A stretch of DNA of 64,000 bases from Lytechinus variegatus (GCF_018143015.1 NC_054755.1:11572124-11636123); one strand, 5' to 3'; counted from the first letter of the stretch, positions 36,861 through 49,426 are shown. Notes: a model not told the origin generated them from the sequence alone. A program made the numbers and translations.

Positions 36861-38518
36861 TCTATTTAGGTGGTCTGTCTATGACAGATCACCTATTGAT
36901 TTCGTCAGAATTTTCTTTATTTCTTTATTTCTTTCTTTATTCTTGTCACCTATGTTTGTCGCCAACTTTTCTCGGAATTGGCTGAATCAATTTTGCTGAT
37001 TTTTTCGTCATACATAGAATCTATCATAGAGACAGCATACTAAGCTTTTCAAGGTCATATGATTATGATGACGTCATCTACGCGCCATTTTGTAAAATTC
37101 TGTTTGATCATATCTTCATTATCAATTATCAAAATTAACAATATTTACAGGACATTAACTTCAGGTCAAAGGTCAACTGTCAATGTCATCAAAGATCATG
37201 TAAAGGTCATGACGGGTGTGTACGCGCGCGTCAAAGGTAAAAAAATTCTCTAAATGGCCTATAAATTTTTTTGGGTACGTTTCAGGTCATTTTAAGCATT
37301 TCAAAAATTTGCGCGCGTGCACGTACGCGCGCACGTTTCCGCGCGTAATGCCCTAACGCAACACAGAAACAACGTTTTTTTTTTATATCATTGCATTGAT
37401 AATAAAATTCTGAACAATTTGATACCTTGACCAACCTTCTACAACCATTAATAACGAAACTAACACCAGTTAAACTTTGCAGCACGTGTGCGCGCGAGCT
37501 CTCACTATAGGCCATATATAGGCAAAAACATGCCTATTGAAAATTCACTGTAGCTCTTTTAATAGTCCGTTGACCCCCAATTTTTTTTTCATATATCGAT
37601 AGAGTATTAGTTGTAAATTTGATTTCATGTCACCAATGTCCCTCAATTCGATCATGACGTCATCAAAATGGCGCCTAAACTAAAAATTTCATTTTTTCAA
37701 AAATGACGTCATCAAATTTATGCAAATTTGGTTGTAACTTCTCGAATATAGATCATTTTTCGCCCAGATTTTGATATGTTGTAGTTTAGAATGTACTCTT
37801 TCTCCTAAATTAACATGAATTTTCAATTTGAGAAACGCATCATGGCGTAAAACAGCGATGAAAAGAGGCATGTCATTTTTCCTTATTTTGCGTGTAATCT
37901 CTATGGGACATGACTTTTTCTCAAAACTGGATTCGACATTCCTCTATTTCGTGAGCCATATCTCCATATTTTAGAGTCACTTTTCCCTGAGCTTTTAGTA
38001 TGATGTAGCTGAGATCCTAAGCTTTCGCAAATGTACCCTCCATTTTTTGATCAGATGCCGGGATCATGCCCGTTTTTCACTTGTAAAATTGGAATTGTAA
38101 TTCTCAAAATTGCTTACGTGTAATCTCTATGGGGAATATCGTGGCTCAATGGATAACGCATTTGACTTGCTTTCTCGAGGGCGGAGGTTCGAGTCCTGGG
38201 GTAAACAAGATGATTTTTTTTTCTTTTTACCACCTCGTACATGATCCTTTATGATAATTTAAAGGTACAAAAGTTAAAATTTAGCAAGATAAAACAGATT
38301 ATAATTACTTTTTTCATATCACATGTATTGTCATACATCAAAGAGACCCTTTTACAGTGCTTTACATCTCCCGTCTTTCACAAGCATTCTATCCATAATC
38401 AACATTCAGTTGTCATCATGAAGATCACATTGATCTGCATGAACATGGTAATAGTGATCATGATGGCAATAATAAAGACAGACCACCTAATTCGTCCGCA
38501 TGACGAATTAAAATCTAG
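36861..38518 (+). mobile_element. Non-autonomous Helitron2/Helentron-like element
   Basis: The 5' end starts TCTATTTAGGTGGTCTGTC and folds into an imperfect hairpin with GACAGATCACC. Near the 3' end GACAGACCACCT (38477-38488) is the inverse of the 5' AGGTGGTCTGTC (36868-36879). Then comes a perfect 8-bp stem hairpin (AATTCGTC, loop CGCAT, GACGAATT; 38489-38509) and CTAG at 38515-38518. Asymmetric terminal inverted repeats plus a 3' hairpin before a CTRR terminus are hallmarks of Helitron2/Helentron-type elements. The 1.66 kb interior has CG-rich patches near 37220 and 37310 and no Rep/helicase frame. The element contains a tRNA-like segment. Confidence 0.6.
38131..38205 (+). repeat. tRNA-like segment inside the Helitron-like element
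   Basis: A-box-like TGGCTCAATGG (38142-38152) and a perfect B box GGTTCGAGTCC (38186-38196) lie about as far apart as in a tRNA. The stems do not pair well enough for a functional tRNA, and no SINE body follows. Confidence 0.5.
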
Positions 38519-41500
38519 TTTACAATAATTTTGGTGGACGTTTTGTTGGGTTCTGTTTGATCTCATTTTATGTACATTACTACTACAACTGGAATGTTTC
38601 AGAAAAATAACCAGGAAGTTAAAAAAAAATTAAAAATGGAAATAATCAATTGATGCATAAGGTACAAATCTTTAATTGAATCAAAATGTCAAATTTTGAA
38701 TCGTCCTGTTAAAATGCAATAGTGACAGATTTTACCTATTAACTTGGATCACCTTATTCGATGGATGAAAACAACTTTTTAATAAGTACGGTAAATAAAT
38801 GAAACATGTAAGTGAAACTGCATAAAGCTGCCAAAAACTGAAAATGTCAGCAGCTATCTTATAATGCAATTTGGGCACTTGAAAATGACACATACATTGT
38901 ACATACATGTACATGCCTGTACATTGTCCATGTATAGGTAAACATCTACATGTAATACCCCCCCCAAAAAAAAAAAAAGAAACACCAATACTACATGTAT
39001 GGCAGTGGGAAAGTCTAATTTCAAAAGGGAGACATTTCTGCTGTACTGTGTTGTATTATTGTATACTGTGTTACAGTATGATGTTTTTTGTTATGTTATT
39101 TTGTTTTATGTCCTTTACCAAAGTCTACCTTGAAATGTTACCACAGTGTTGCTTTGCATATTTGAATAGCATTTTTGGTCATAAGAGAAAAGCTCTCAAC
39201 TATTAATGTACTGTTCTAGATGTAAAAATATGCTATACAAAAGACTTCATTATGCATAGCAGTCTTTCAAAAATATGGAGCAAATTATTGCGATGCAATA
39301 CCAGGAAAATTACTCCCTGGTGTACAAATTTGTTTCTTTCTACTAATATATTTTAAACTCAATAAGAAATACAAAGAAAGAAATAGACAATGACAAAATC
39401 ACAAAGGACTATGAAAAGGGAAACAATTAATGACTAGAATGATGAACTCAACTAAATAAATAAAATAAACAAATATATAAATGAATTAATAAATAACTAA
39501 TAAATAAATAAATGAACAAACAAACAAATAAATAAAGAAATAAATAAAGAAAAAATATTCAAATAAATTAATGAACATTTACTTGGAAATATTTAAACAC
39601 ATACATAATTTTCTATAAAGATTCGTTCTGTAATACCATGATGAACATAATGTACCTGTCTTCAAGTCATTGATATACATATTCTACGCATCAACATTTC
39701 ATGTTGTATGATCCATCGGCACACATACAGAAGATGCAAAAAGCAGAGCGGGATATATCAGCAAAAAGAGGGGAAGCAGTGAGTAATGGTGATTAACTCC
39801 ACTGCAAATTGGCAACCCAATGGGAACCATAAACAGTGACACAGACTTTGAAATCAGATCTGTTGCCGGGCAGCCTGGGTATGTAGGAATTCAAGATTAT
39901 TGCCATGTCAAAGTAAAGCTTGAAAATATCAACCATCCCAGGAAGCCTGTTTCTTCTTTTAGCTTTCAAAACTAGGTGGGTGGATATGCAATACATAAAA
40001 CCAACAAGCGAGTAGCATGGTTGCTATGGTTACATACAACACTGAGTAGAACTGGGGGAAATTGTCTTAAGAGAATATACAATGGAAAGCAGCATCATCA
40101 TCACACTTGACCTGAACTTAGTTTAGTGTTTGTACAGTATTTGTTTGTTTGTTTTCATCAGGCTTTATTTAAAGATGATCACCATGATATTGCTTGAAAA
40201 TCAATGAGTTACATAAACTGTTGTTTTATTTGTAAATTCACACTGCTCACTCACTGTAACTGATAATCCTATGTTTGGATTGTAAGTTGCTGTATTAATC
40301 ACTTTCATAAAAGATGCAAAAAAAACTTCTCTCAGCAAAACAATGACTATGTTATTACAAGAAAGTGCAAGTGGATGTACGTCAACACAATCCTGATAAT
40401 GGGAACTTTCAAAATAAATTCCCTGGAATATTGATAAGAGTGTAGAAATCACAACACTTTCAGAACAGGAAAGGCAGGCTGTTACACATGTTTTGTTTTC
40501 ACTTAATGAAAGTAGTGGCAGATAACAATGATTATGATTTCACAAGAAAATACCTGTACGTAAAACCAAGGGTTAACTGTTATGACACATACTACGTACA
40601 TGTATCATCATTGATCTAGATCTGGCAGTTACAACTTACATGTACAGTGTACATTGTACATAAACTGAACTTTCTGAAATCATGAAATTTAAATTTAAAA
40701 AAAAAAATTTTACACTGAAGATCACCAACACAGATAAAGCACATGTGGGACAGTGTATAATTATTGCTTGGAAAAATTCTGACAATTTGCTCAAATTTCA
40801 TACTTGTTTGCCAATTATCAGCAATCACACAATTTCTCCCAGAATCTTTGTTGACTTGTTGTTGATTGGTTTTTAACGGTGCTCTCATTAAAAAAAGAGA
40901 ATATTATACGCCAATCAAAATTATTTTATCATATCAAAATAATATTCATATTTTATCATTTTGGGCAGATAAGGCCTTATATTTTAAGATTGAGAAACAT
41001 AAGGCTGTTAATTGCATAGAAGAGATTTCGCAAGCACAAGCAAGCTTTGCTACATAGATGCTTTATTTGTACAGACACCTAAGTGGTCATGAGTGGATTC
41101 TATAGGAACTCGTTTTGAAATAATTTACCACACCAATCAATTTTAATGGATCCATGATAAGCAACTACATGTACATGTCAATGCACATGTACATGTATAC
41201 ATGTACATATATACACAAATGTACATTGTTTTGTACACATGTTTTTTACACTGTACACATGGTACAAATTACAAATTCCCTGCTTCCCACAAGTAGAAAA
41301 ATGTTTAATTTTGAATTTTCTATTCATACCTTTATATACGGTACAAAAATGTGTAACCATGCGTGATAACCTCTTTATTGCTAGTCCTGTTGATAATCAC
41401 ACGTTTTTGCCACTTAGCGATAATCAATAACCTTTCTCTCATTGTCCACAATACCCACTATCATGTAGGGAAAGTGTTTCTCCGCAATCGCGGAAAATGG

Positions 41501-41850
41501 ACAAAATTCACAGAATCTGTCTTTTGAAAGTGGCTTTTCAAAAGGAAAATCACAGAATAAATATTTTTCCTCAAAATTTGAACAGTCATTACCATATCAA
41601 AGTAGTACACCTCTGGCAGTCTGATTTTGATAAGAACTAAAAAACTGATAATTCTTCAAATTATGGGGGGGGAACAACCAATCACTTGATAAAGAAATTC
41701 CTTATCACTTCATCGACCTAAAATGACATTTGACCATGACTGAGATGCTTAGTATTCATTTTATCAGGTAATTTTTGTTCCATTTTCGGGAGCTATATAT
41801 ATAAGTTGTTTTTAAGAATGAGGATTTTCTGGAGCTTCTTTTTGAGATTC
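38519..41850 (-). other. NCK intron 1; microsatellite at 39440-39550; no exon seen
   Basis: AT-rich. 39440-39550 is an AAATAAAT-type microsatellite. Dense TACATGTA motifs occur at 38890-38960 and 41160-41220. No exon identified. Confidence 0.5.
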
Positions 41851-41993
41851 CAGGTGGGTGTTTCATAAAGCTGTTCGTAAGTTATTTGGTAAATGGTACA
41901 CACAATTGGCGATAATTTAGCATGCAAGAAAGGATCACCAGTAGTTCTTAAAGTCGCTCTTAACTTACGAACAGCTTTATGAAACGGCCCCAG
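41851..41993. mobile_element. 143-bp MITE, family C copy 1
   Basis: Left CAGGTGGGTGTTTCATAAAG, CTGTTCGTAAGTTA and right TAACTTACGAACAGCTTTATGAAAC are inverted. A second copy at 44521 shares the internal phrases AGTCGCTCTTAA and CACCAGT.GTTCTTAAAG. Confidence 0.85.
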
Positions 41994-42263
41994 GGCTCTT
42001 TAACATTTCGGGGGCTAAATCGACTCTAGACCCCATGTAATTTTCTGTTTCATATCATTTGCATTATCAAATAACAATCTCATATAAAGTTTATGTATTT
42101 TTAAAATAATATAAATTCTAATCCAAATTTAAATGATCAAAATTTACCTTTGACCTCGATCCAGTACCCAGAAATCAAATTTCTGATATCCGTTTCCAAA
42201 TTTTTAAATATAACAAACACTTATATTTGGGTGAGAAGCATCAAAATTATTGATTTACTGTAA

Positions 42264-42833
42264 CAGACAAATCCACCCCAACAAAAAGTTGATTTGAATA
42301 AAAAGAGAAAAATCCAACAAGCATAACACTGAAAATTTTATGAAAATCAGATTACAGTAAAATAAGAAAGTTATATTTTAAAGTTTTGCTTAATTTTACA
42401 AAACAGTTATATGCACATCCCGGTCGTTATGCAAATGAGAAAACTGCTGACATCACTCACTCTTTATTTCTTTTGTATTTTATTACATGAATTCTGAAAT
42501 ATTCTAATTTTCTCCTCGTCATGTGAAACAAATTTTATTTTTCCCTGAACATGTGGGATTACCATTGTTTCAACATTTAATGGTTTGAACAGTCAAGTTG
42601 ATCCTTCTTGTCAAATCTGTAAAAATTGAAATATTGTATATTGAGGGACGTTACTGATTCTCTTATTTGTATCTATTAAATTGTGCATAAAACTATTTTG
42701 TGAAAAATAAAAGAAACTATAAAAATGTCATAACTTTCCAATTTTACATCCGATTTTGATGAAAGTTTCTCATTATTTTGTCTGATTTTTCTCTATTGAT
42801 TCAAATCAACATTATTCTGAGGTGGACTTGCCT
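42264..42833. mobile_element. 570-bp MITE (family A, copy 3)
   Basis: AGACAAATCCACCCCAACAAAAAG at the left and GAGGTGGACTTGCCT-TTAA at the right, with long inverted arms like those at 10224. The left TTAA is diverged (TAAC). Confidence 0.85.
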
Positions 42834-43251
42834 TTAATATCTGTGTATTCCTTGTAGGTATTAAATATCTAATGATGTATCTAATCGAAACTACTGAAGT
42901 TGGACTGAATGAACAGAGTTGTTGCTGTGTCTACATGTAGGTCATCACTGACACTAGCAAAGTGTGCTTCAATTCAATAAAATGAAAAGCTGAATGTCTG
43001 CAACTATTAATGGAATAAAAAAAAAACTGGGGTGGTGTTCTGATATCCAGTTTATTTTTGCATCTCTGTTAAAATCATTGAGACAAAATACTGAATATGT
43101 CTCTGAACAAGTATTCTGAAAAAAAAAATCATCTTCATTTTATCTTTTTTTTTAAAGACATGCTCCTTTAATCTTTATGAAGCAATGCTCCATGAGAAAG
43201 GCAGTTTACACATGTAGTTCTCGTCTCATTCAATAATGCAAGTCCTTTCCA
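42834..43251 (-). other. NCK intron 1; short TTAA-bounded remnant at 43152-43171
   Basis: TTAA-AGACATGCTCCT-TTAA resembles the two tips of the divergent family A subfamily joined with the middle missing. No exon seen. Confidence 0.4.
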
Positions 43252-43400
43252 CCCGGGGCCCATCTCATTAAACTTTTTAACACATTTGCAATAACAGTTA
43301 AAAGCTACTGAAATTCTTCAATCTGATTCGCTAATAGTATATTTGCTACAGACATTGTGCATTTGTTACAATAACAAGTATTTATGAAATGAGACCCAGG
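43252..43400. mobile_element. ~150-bp MITE with GGGGCCCATCTCAT ends
   Basis: CCCGGGGCCCATCTCATTAA (left) and TTATGAAATGAGACCCAGG (right) are roughly inverted. The interior is AT-rich and has no frame. Confidence 0.6.
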
Positions 43401-44520
43401 TGTGGCAAAGGAGTGAGACAGTGTCAATTTCATAAATCCGAATGCACTTGCAATATGTATTTATAGGGATTTCTCATTTCTATGAAAAAATAAACATTAG
43501 GGTCTCCTTTTAGGTTGTCACATCATTTCATACAAATATTTCAAAGATATTTTTTGAAACATTTCATCATTCTACAGGAATATTGATTTGAAGGTATTCT
43601 TTCAATGACCATATGGCCCTCGCCGCCCTGAGAAGCATGAACATGAAGCATATTGTGTGTATGTACATGTAGGTTGTATCACCTGGAAATAAGGTTGGTA
43701 TACATGCTAAAAATTAGAAATTAACCAAAATCACCTTAACTTTGTGGAGTGAAAACCTTTTTGTTAATACCTTCCATATAATTTTTTCTTCCAAACAAGC
43801 ACCCCCTCTAATACTTAATAAATTGCTACCAGGGCCCTGTCAATGATTGATCATTTTCCTAAGAGTAAATTAACCTCCATGTAAAAATATTGCTATAGAC
43901 AGAGCAGTGATATAAAATAGCCCCTACCCTAGATAATATTTTGTAACTTAATCTTATTTTTTCTTCAAAGTAACATGTGAGCACATCATCTGCATGCTGC
44001 ATTAGGGTGACAATCACTGCAGGGCAGTGCAGGCAATGCCTTTCTGCCTGTACATGCAAAACAAAAATTTATCTCAGATAAAATGTGAAATTTTATCCTT
44101 GAGTCAGTTGAGATAAAGGTGATCTCAGCTAATTTCATTAAATATAATTAAAATAAAAAAACTTCAAAGATAAAAAAAATGGATCTCATATTAGTAGCAT
44201 GGCCATGGGGAGGGGGGGGGGGGGTCCGTTGTCTGAACAATTACAATCAAAGCGGATAAAAACAGTTTGCAGTTTTGCTCTGAAATTTCTCAACATTGGT
44301 GCATGTGCATTAATTCAGTCATGATCAGACAATAATTGTGAATATTTGTGCTTTGGATTAGTAGAAATCTCGGGGGTGAAAGTTTCAGGTTTTGGCTTCC
44401 GTCATGTGGGTCAATGAGAAAGACCCGGCTTCATTGAGTAAGCCTACGTTAGTAAATGATTTTTACTCTCAAGAAGCCGCCTGGCTAGTCTGGACATAGG
44501 CCTATGACAGCAATTACAGG
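43401..44520 (-). other. NCK intron 1; no exon seen
   Basis: AT-rich, with a poly-G run at 44210-44225. No recognisable exon or element. Confidence 0.5.
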
Positions 44521-44696
44521 CCAGGTGGGTGTTTCATAAAGCTGTTCGTAAGTTAAGAGCGACTTTAACTTAAAGTCGCTCTATTAAGAACGACTGGTGT
44601 CTTTCTTGTGGTAAATGGTAGATTCATTGGAGATGGTTTAGCGCGTAAAAAAAGGGTCACCAGTCGTTCTTAAAGTCGCTCTTAAACGACCCCCTG
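44521..44696. mobile_element. ~175-bp MITE, family C copy 2
   Basis: CCAGGTGGGTGTTTCATAAA and CTGTTCGTAAGTTAAGAGCG at the left. The right end has CAGTCGTTCTTAAAGTCGCT and CTTAAACGACCCCCTG. It also carries a small internal palindrome (GAGCGACTTTAA, TTAAAGTCGCTC). Confidence 0.8.
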
Positions 44697-45084
44697 ATCC
44701 ATGATGTAACGACACCCCCCCCCCCCCTTCCAGACTGTTCATGCGTGGCCTACATAAAACAACTGTGAATGGACATGATGGACTGGTTGCTATTTTTAAG
44801 ATAATCAATGCCGGCCATGAAGATCTAACAGTTACATGATTTAGAAAGACTTTGGGACAGAAAGTGAATATGTCAATGCAAATGCGAATCTCAGTCAGAC
44901 TCGACTCTCACACAGTTTCAGTCTCACTATTGTAAACCACACAGCACACAGTCACAATCACATCCATCCTCGATTTCTCTGCGATGACCTGTCTGCGATA
45001 AATGGCACATATCAAGGTTAATACTGGATTTTATCATCCCACGTAAAATACAATACAAATGAAAACAAAAATATCGACTCTCAC

Positions 45085-45190
45085 CTTTATCTTTCATCCG
45101 AAAAATTGAGATAGATCTTCAAAATAACGCCGTTCCTTTAATTAAAATGATGATTTTAGAGGCTTCTTCGTGGAGCAGAATCGCGCAGTC
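45085..45190 (-). CDS. nck: Predicted NCK first exon: 5' UTR plus 13 coding bases
   Basis: On the minus strand a strong donor (AAAG|GTGAGAG) lies at 45085/45084. Thirteen bases before it is ATG (45097-45095), giving ATGAAAGATAAAG. Spliced to the acceptor at 25027 (AG-ATG-ACG), this reads MKDKE then MTDEEAV in frame, and an in-frame TGA lies upstream. The surrounding sequence (45120-45260) is CpG-richer, as expected near a start of transcription. If right, NCK has a 20-kb first intron and a 393-residue product; otherwise translation starts at the second ATG, whose GAG context is the better one. The 5' limit of this exon is a guess. Inferred from splice signals and frame only. Confidence 0.5.
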
Positions 45191-45379
45191 GACATCGTGT
45201 GAACTTCGGGGTCACGGAGTGAATGGCTTCCTGGGCGTAGGCTTATCACTACGCTGAGGTGATTCCCCTAAATTCTTTAGTAAATTGATCAATTAATTAC
45301 AAAGTAATCTTCTGTGGGCCACAAAAGTATGTTTTGTAACCAGAATGAAAACAGAATCAAACAGATATAGCGACTAACG

Positions 45380-45870
45380 GTTGAATTGGAGGACTACTTA
45401 TATCTAGCGTAGGGCAAAATATGCTTTGTTGAAAAGTAAGTTCTTCCGGGTCATTTTATTTTTCCAGCTGGTGACGTAATTTTCTGGTTGGGAATGCCCT
45501 CAAATCTACCGGCTAAAACGAGACAGGATATGGGAGGCATCCGCGGATACCTCTTGGCTACGTCACAGACTGATTAATCAAATTAATTCACGATAAACTC
45601 ACTCTCTAAGAACACTTCGAAAGACTTTGGCCTAATCACCAAAAGCAATGAACATGTCTCTGAAAAATGAATGGTGAATTGCTATCTGTTTTCCTCAACT
45701 CACTCTCTTCTGTCTCGCGACATTTCGCGACTTCGCATTGGTAACCACAATTGGTCATGAGTCATAATAAGTCGAGGAAACCCAACGAAATTTGAAAACA
45801 TTGCGGCCAGCTTGAAGTAAAACGGCCGTCATGATGACTGACGTTACACAATAACACAAAGGAATACAGA
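45380..45870. promoter_or_regulatory. Promoter-like region
   Basis: CpG-richer sequence with TCTCGCGA (45713-45720) and a second TCGCGA (45725-45730), followed by CCAAT-type motifs on the minus strand (ATTGGT at about 45738 and 45752) and TGACGTTA near 45840. TCTCGCGA is a known core promoter motif of housekeeping genes. It may serve NCK, on the minus strand, or an unrecognised plus-strand transcript. Confidence 0.4.
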
Positions 45871-45871
45871 G

Positions 45872-46084
45872 ATGGGGAAAATATCTCGAAGAAAGTATGG
45901 AGAAAAAGAGAAGAGAAGGCTGCACTGTAGCCCGTGCTATACAGAAAGAGGTGTTTCATTTACGGTTGTCCCAAAAGGAATTGGGGGCAGTCGCAAGTAT
46001 AGAAAAGGCTACGATCTGTTGGAGGTATTTGCGGGGGTATTTGTTGGTCTAAATACCTTTCGAGATCTCCCTGCTTCTTCATAG
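45872..46084 (+). other. Short unassigned open frame next to the promoter-like region
   Basis: A 70-codon plus-strand frame starts MGKISRRKYGEKEKRR. A possible donor (GAG|GTATTTGC) lies at 46023/46024, so it could be a first exon. It resembles no family I know and no downstream exon is evident before TMEM254. Treat as doubtful. Confidence 0.15.
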
Positions 46085-46544
46085 TCTTCTGATTTTTTTA
46101 TCAAGATCTTAAAAGTGATAAGTGGTATTTTACGGTATATTTTAGTGAAAATTGCGATTTGAAAAAGATGCTTTTAGCATCATTTACCATACTACTTAAT
46201 ATAATTTATTACATAAGTAAAAAATAAAATTAAAAAAATCAGCTCGCGTCAAATCAATATAAAATTATCTTTGATTTAGACCCAATGTCAATAAATTGTT
46301 CCATTTGGAAATCTATTTATTAATATGTGATTGAAATACAAAAAAAAACAAGCTCAAACTCGATCACATTCAATGTTCTGAAAACAAGGGTCTTAGACTT
46401 ATTTTTATTTTGTTAATTTTGTTTTACTTGTCAATCGTCCTCGTAAAAGCATCGACCACTTTCATTTTCACAATGCAGAATATTGACGATCTTATGAAAC
46501 CACATGCTAGTAGGGCCAGTTAAAAAAAATACAATTTGAAACTA

Positions 46545-47260
46545 GATGATGAATGGATGACTGAATAAATGAACGAATGAATGAATGAATGAATGAATGA
46601 ATAAATAAATAAATAAATAAATGAATGGATAGATGGATGGATGAATGGATGGATGCCTGGATGGATGGATGGATGGATGAATGGATGAAAGTGACTGACT
46701 GAATGAACGAACGAACAAACGAGAAATAAATGAATAAATATATTAATAAATATTTTAAGTAAGTAATCAAATTGATAAAGATATTATTAATCAATTAATG
46801 GATTGAACAATACATTGCTTGCATCAATGATTCAATGGATGAATGAATGAATGAATGAATGAATGACCGAACAAACGAACGTATGAATAAAGGAATGAAT
46901 GAAGGAATGAGCGAACGTATGAATGAATAAATAAGTAAATGAATGGACGAACGAACAAACGAATGAATTAACAAATTGATTAATCAATTATGTTAAAGTA
47001 GTTAATCAAAGTAGTAAAGATATTATCAATCAATTATATTGGATTGATTAATGGATTAAAGTTTGCATGGATAAAATGAATGAAATATCAAAAGGGATTG
47101 ATGGATGGATGGATGAATAAGTGAACAAATAAATTAGCCAATGAATGAACAAATTAATAATAAATGAAGGAATTGATGACCGAATTATTAATCAACCAAC
47201 GATGGGTAGATGAGTGAATGAATGAACAAAATATGATGAATGAACGAATGGGTTTATGAT
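46545..47260. repeat. Long ATGA/GAAT-type degenerate microsatellite
   Basis: About 700 bp dominated by GAATGAAT, AATAAATA, GATGGATG and AACGAACG tetranucleotides, in two dense blocks (46555-46740, 46835-46970) with looser flanks to 47260. Open frames through it are low-complexity artefacts. Confidence 0.9.
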
Positions 47261-48277
47261 TAAATCAATGGATTACGTAGAAATACAAAGACATTCATGA
47301 ACGACATCACCTGCATTTGGAAATATTTTTATTTCTGTTGTTATAATTTTCCTTAAATTCACGTAAACATTTAATCTCTTCCAATCGATATTTTTTTCAT
47401 ATGACGTTCAAATCAATCTATTATTCTCTAAATTCCTACCATTATCATTCATGTTTGGATATTTCTCGCTTTTATATTAAATACATGAAACACATGATAA
47501 CAATCTCAAACCCAATTGAATATTGTACGTACATCAAATTCTGTTGAGTTTTTGAAGCATTTATAACGTCCTTATAAATGGTTTAGAAATCAACAACTTT
47601 CATTTTTATCATAATAAGAGATCTTATGAAACCATTAACGCTGGTAGGAAGTAAAGCTCAAAATAAATAACTGAATTACTTTTTCAGTGATAACATTCTA
47701 TTCAGTAGCCTTAAATTGAGCTTATTTATAGAGCGTCATAATGATAATGATGAGAAAGGAGCACCAGCATAAATAGGTTTAGTTCATCAGGCCTGCAGTA
47801 ATTTGGAATGAGAATTTTCCATACTAATTCGAAATGCTCACAATTTTTTTTTAAAACTGAAATATACTCTTTGGGTGTCTTACTATATGTATATAAGCCA
47901 CAGAATGATCACATTTTTAGGCGAAGGAAGAAAGATGGGAGATAAACAAAGTGATAGTGCCCCCAATGCCCTCAACTTGAATTTGCCCCTCTTATCTTAT
48001 ATACCTCTTATCTGAAATCTTTATCCCAATTAACAATCGTTAGACTTAAAAGCTGAGAAGCGGGGATTCTCTGTTATGACGATTGTCATCTCAAAGTCCC
48101 TATTACTTAACTCTGCTGTAGGACTGGCTCCGCATGGAGAGGGGTGGGGTGGAGCAAATGTCCGGAAGTGATCTTTCGGCTGGTCAAAAAAAGTAAATAA
48201 GGGGCAGATATCGGAGAAAAGTGATAAAACAAGATAATGTAATATAATTTATTTAAAACGGTTAATTGAGTGATGCG
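47261..48277. other. No gene seen
   Basis: AT-rich intergenic sequence between the microsatellite and TMEM254. No exon recognised. Confidence 0.5.
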
Positions 48278-48475
48278 CAGGGGTGGATCCATAGGACCGA
48301 ATAGGCAAGTGCCCCAAGTTTTAATTTTCGTACATCAGTCCCCCACCAAAGTCAATCTTCGAGCCGCCCTTTGGGAAAATTAACCTGTACTTTTTAAAGA
48401 AAAAAGGGACGTCATCTTTACATCATCTTTGCTCTCCCCACCCCCACATCAAAAATTCCTGGCGCCACCCCCGCC
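48278..48475. mobile_element. Possible MITE with GGGGTGGATCC ends
   Basis: CAGGGGTGGATCCATAGGACC at the left and CTGGCGCCACCCCCGCC at the right look like diverged inverted ends, similar to those at 12734 and 60238. Boundaries are uncertain. Confidence 0.35.
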
Positions 48476-48795
48476 TTTCCATTTTAACACCGACCCAGGA
48501 ATGAATCACATATGGAACACATCCAAAATAACATAGGCATTACATGTAGTTATTACAAACACATTTCCATTTATACTTTAATTACTGTATCACTTCTATC
48601 TGCGGACTGTTTTCATTTTTAAAAAGATTTTTGATAATGGTTATCAAAGGCTATATATTCTGCGTTCATTATATAATGTCAGAGTTTGGGGATGTATATA
48701 GGGGTATAATGATTTGAACGTCGATCGAAACTGCTTCAAGCGAATTCATGTTGTCCCGGCCATATCTTGTTCTATATTAGGCGATGCTCCTGATG

Positions 48796-49115
48796 AGGGG
48801 TCGATTGCACGAAAGGGTCTTTGCAAGAACCGTCTTTCGTGTCGCCCATTTATTATGATGCGCCATCATGTGAAATGCATTTTAAAAATAAATTACCTGC
48901 AAACATATTTCATTCATCAGTTAAAGTAAACGAAATCTTTGTTTATAAAATGATGTGATATATCATGAAATTGTATACAAATTGATTTAAATGCTAGATA
49001 ACAAATTTTATATGTTAATCATTCATTTCAGAGATATCCCGCATACAGCGCGTCATAAAAGATGGGCGACACGAAAGACGGTCCTTGGAAGGACCCTTTC
49101 GTGCGATCGGCCCCT
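48796..49115. mobile_element. 320-bp MITE with AGGGGTCGATTGCACGAAAG ends
   Basis: Inverted ends of about 55 bp: AGGGGTCGATTGCACGAAAG / GGTCTTTGCAAGAACCGTC / TTTCGTGTCGCCCAT on the left; ATGGGCGACACGAAAGACGG and CTTTCGTGCGATCGGCCCCT on the right. AT-rich interior, no frame. Confidence 0.88.
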
Positions 49116-49426
49116 GACTTCTGAATCTTTGATAAGAAAATAAAGGTGGATTCTGACCCTTTAATCAGATAGGCTAAAAAACAATACCACAATAGTATAC
49201 ATCAAGTTGATTAACACTACAATCAATTGGGGTCCAAATATAAATACGAGCATGTCGAATTGTTCGTTATCCCTTGTTTGCGGGGTACAGAGTGGTATAG
49301 ATGCATGCTTGCGCTTGCATTATCTTGCTATTAATGAAATCCAGTTTTCACTATAAGAAATTTACATCTGCCTGAGGTCAGGAATATTGTTTTATTTCTT
49401 CTTCGTATAAGCTACCAGTTTGTAAA

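Noticed and set aside
46507-46794. 95-codon Ile/His/Ser-rich minus-strand frame
   Set aside because: Product of the tetranucleotide microsatellite.
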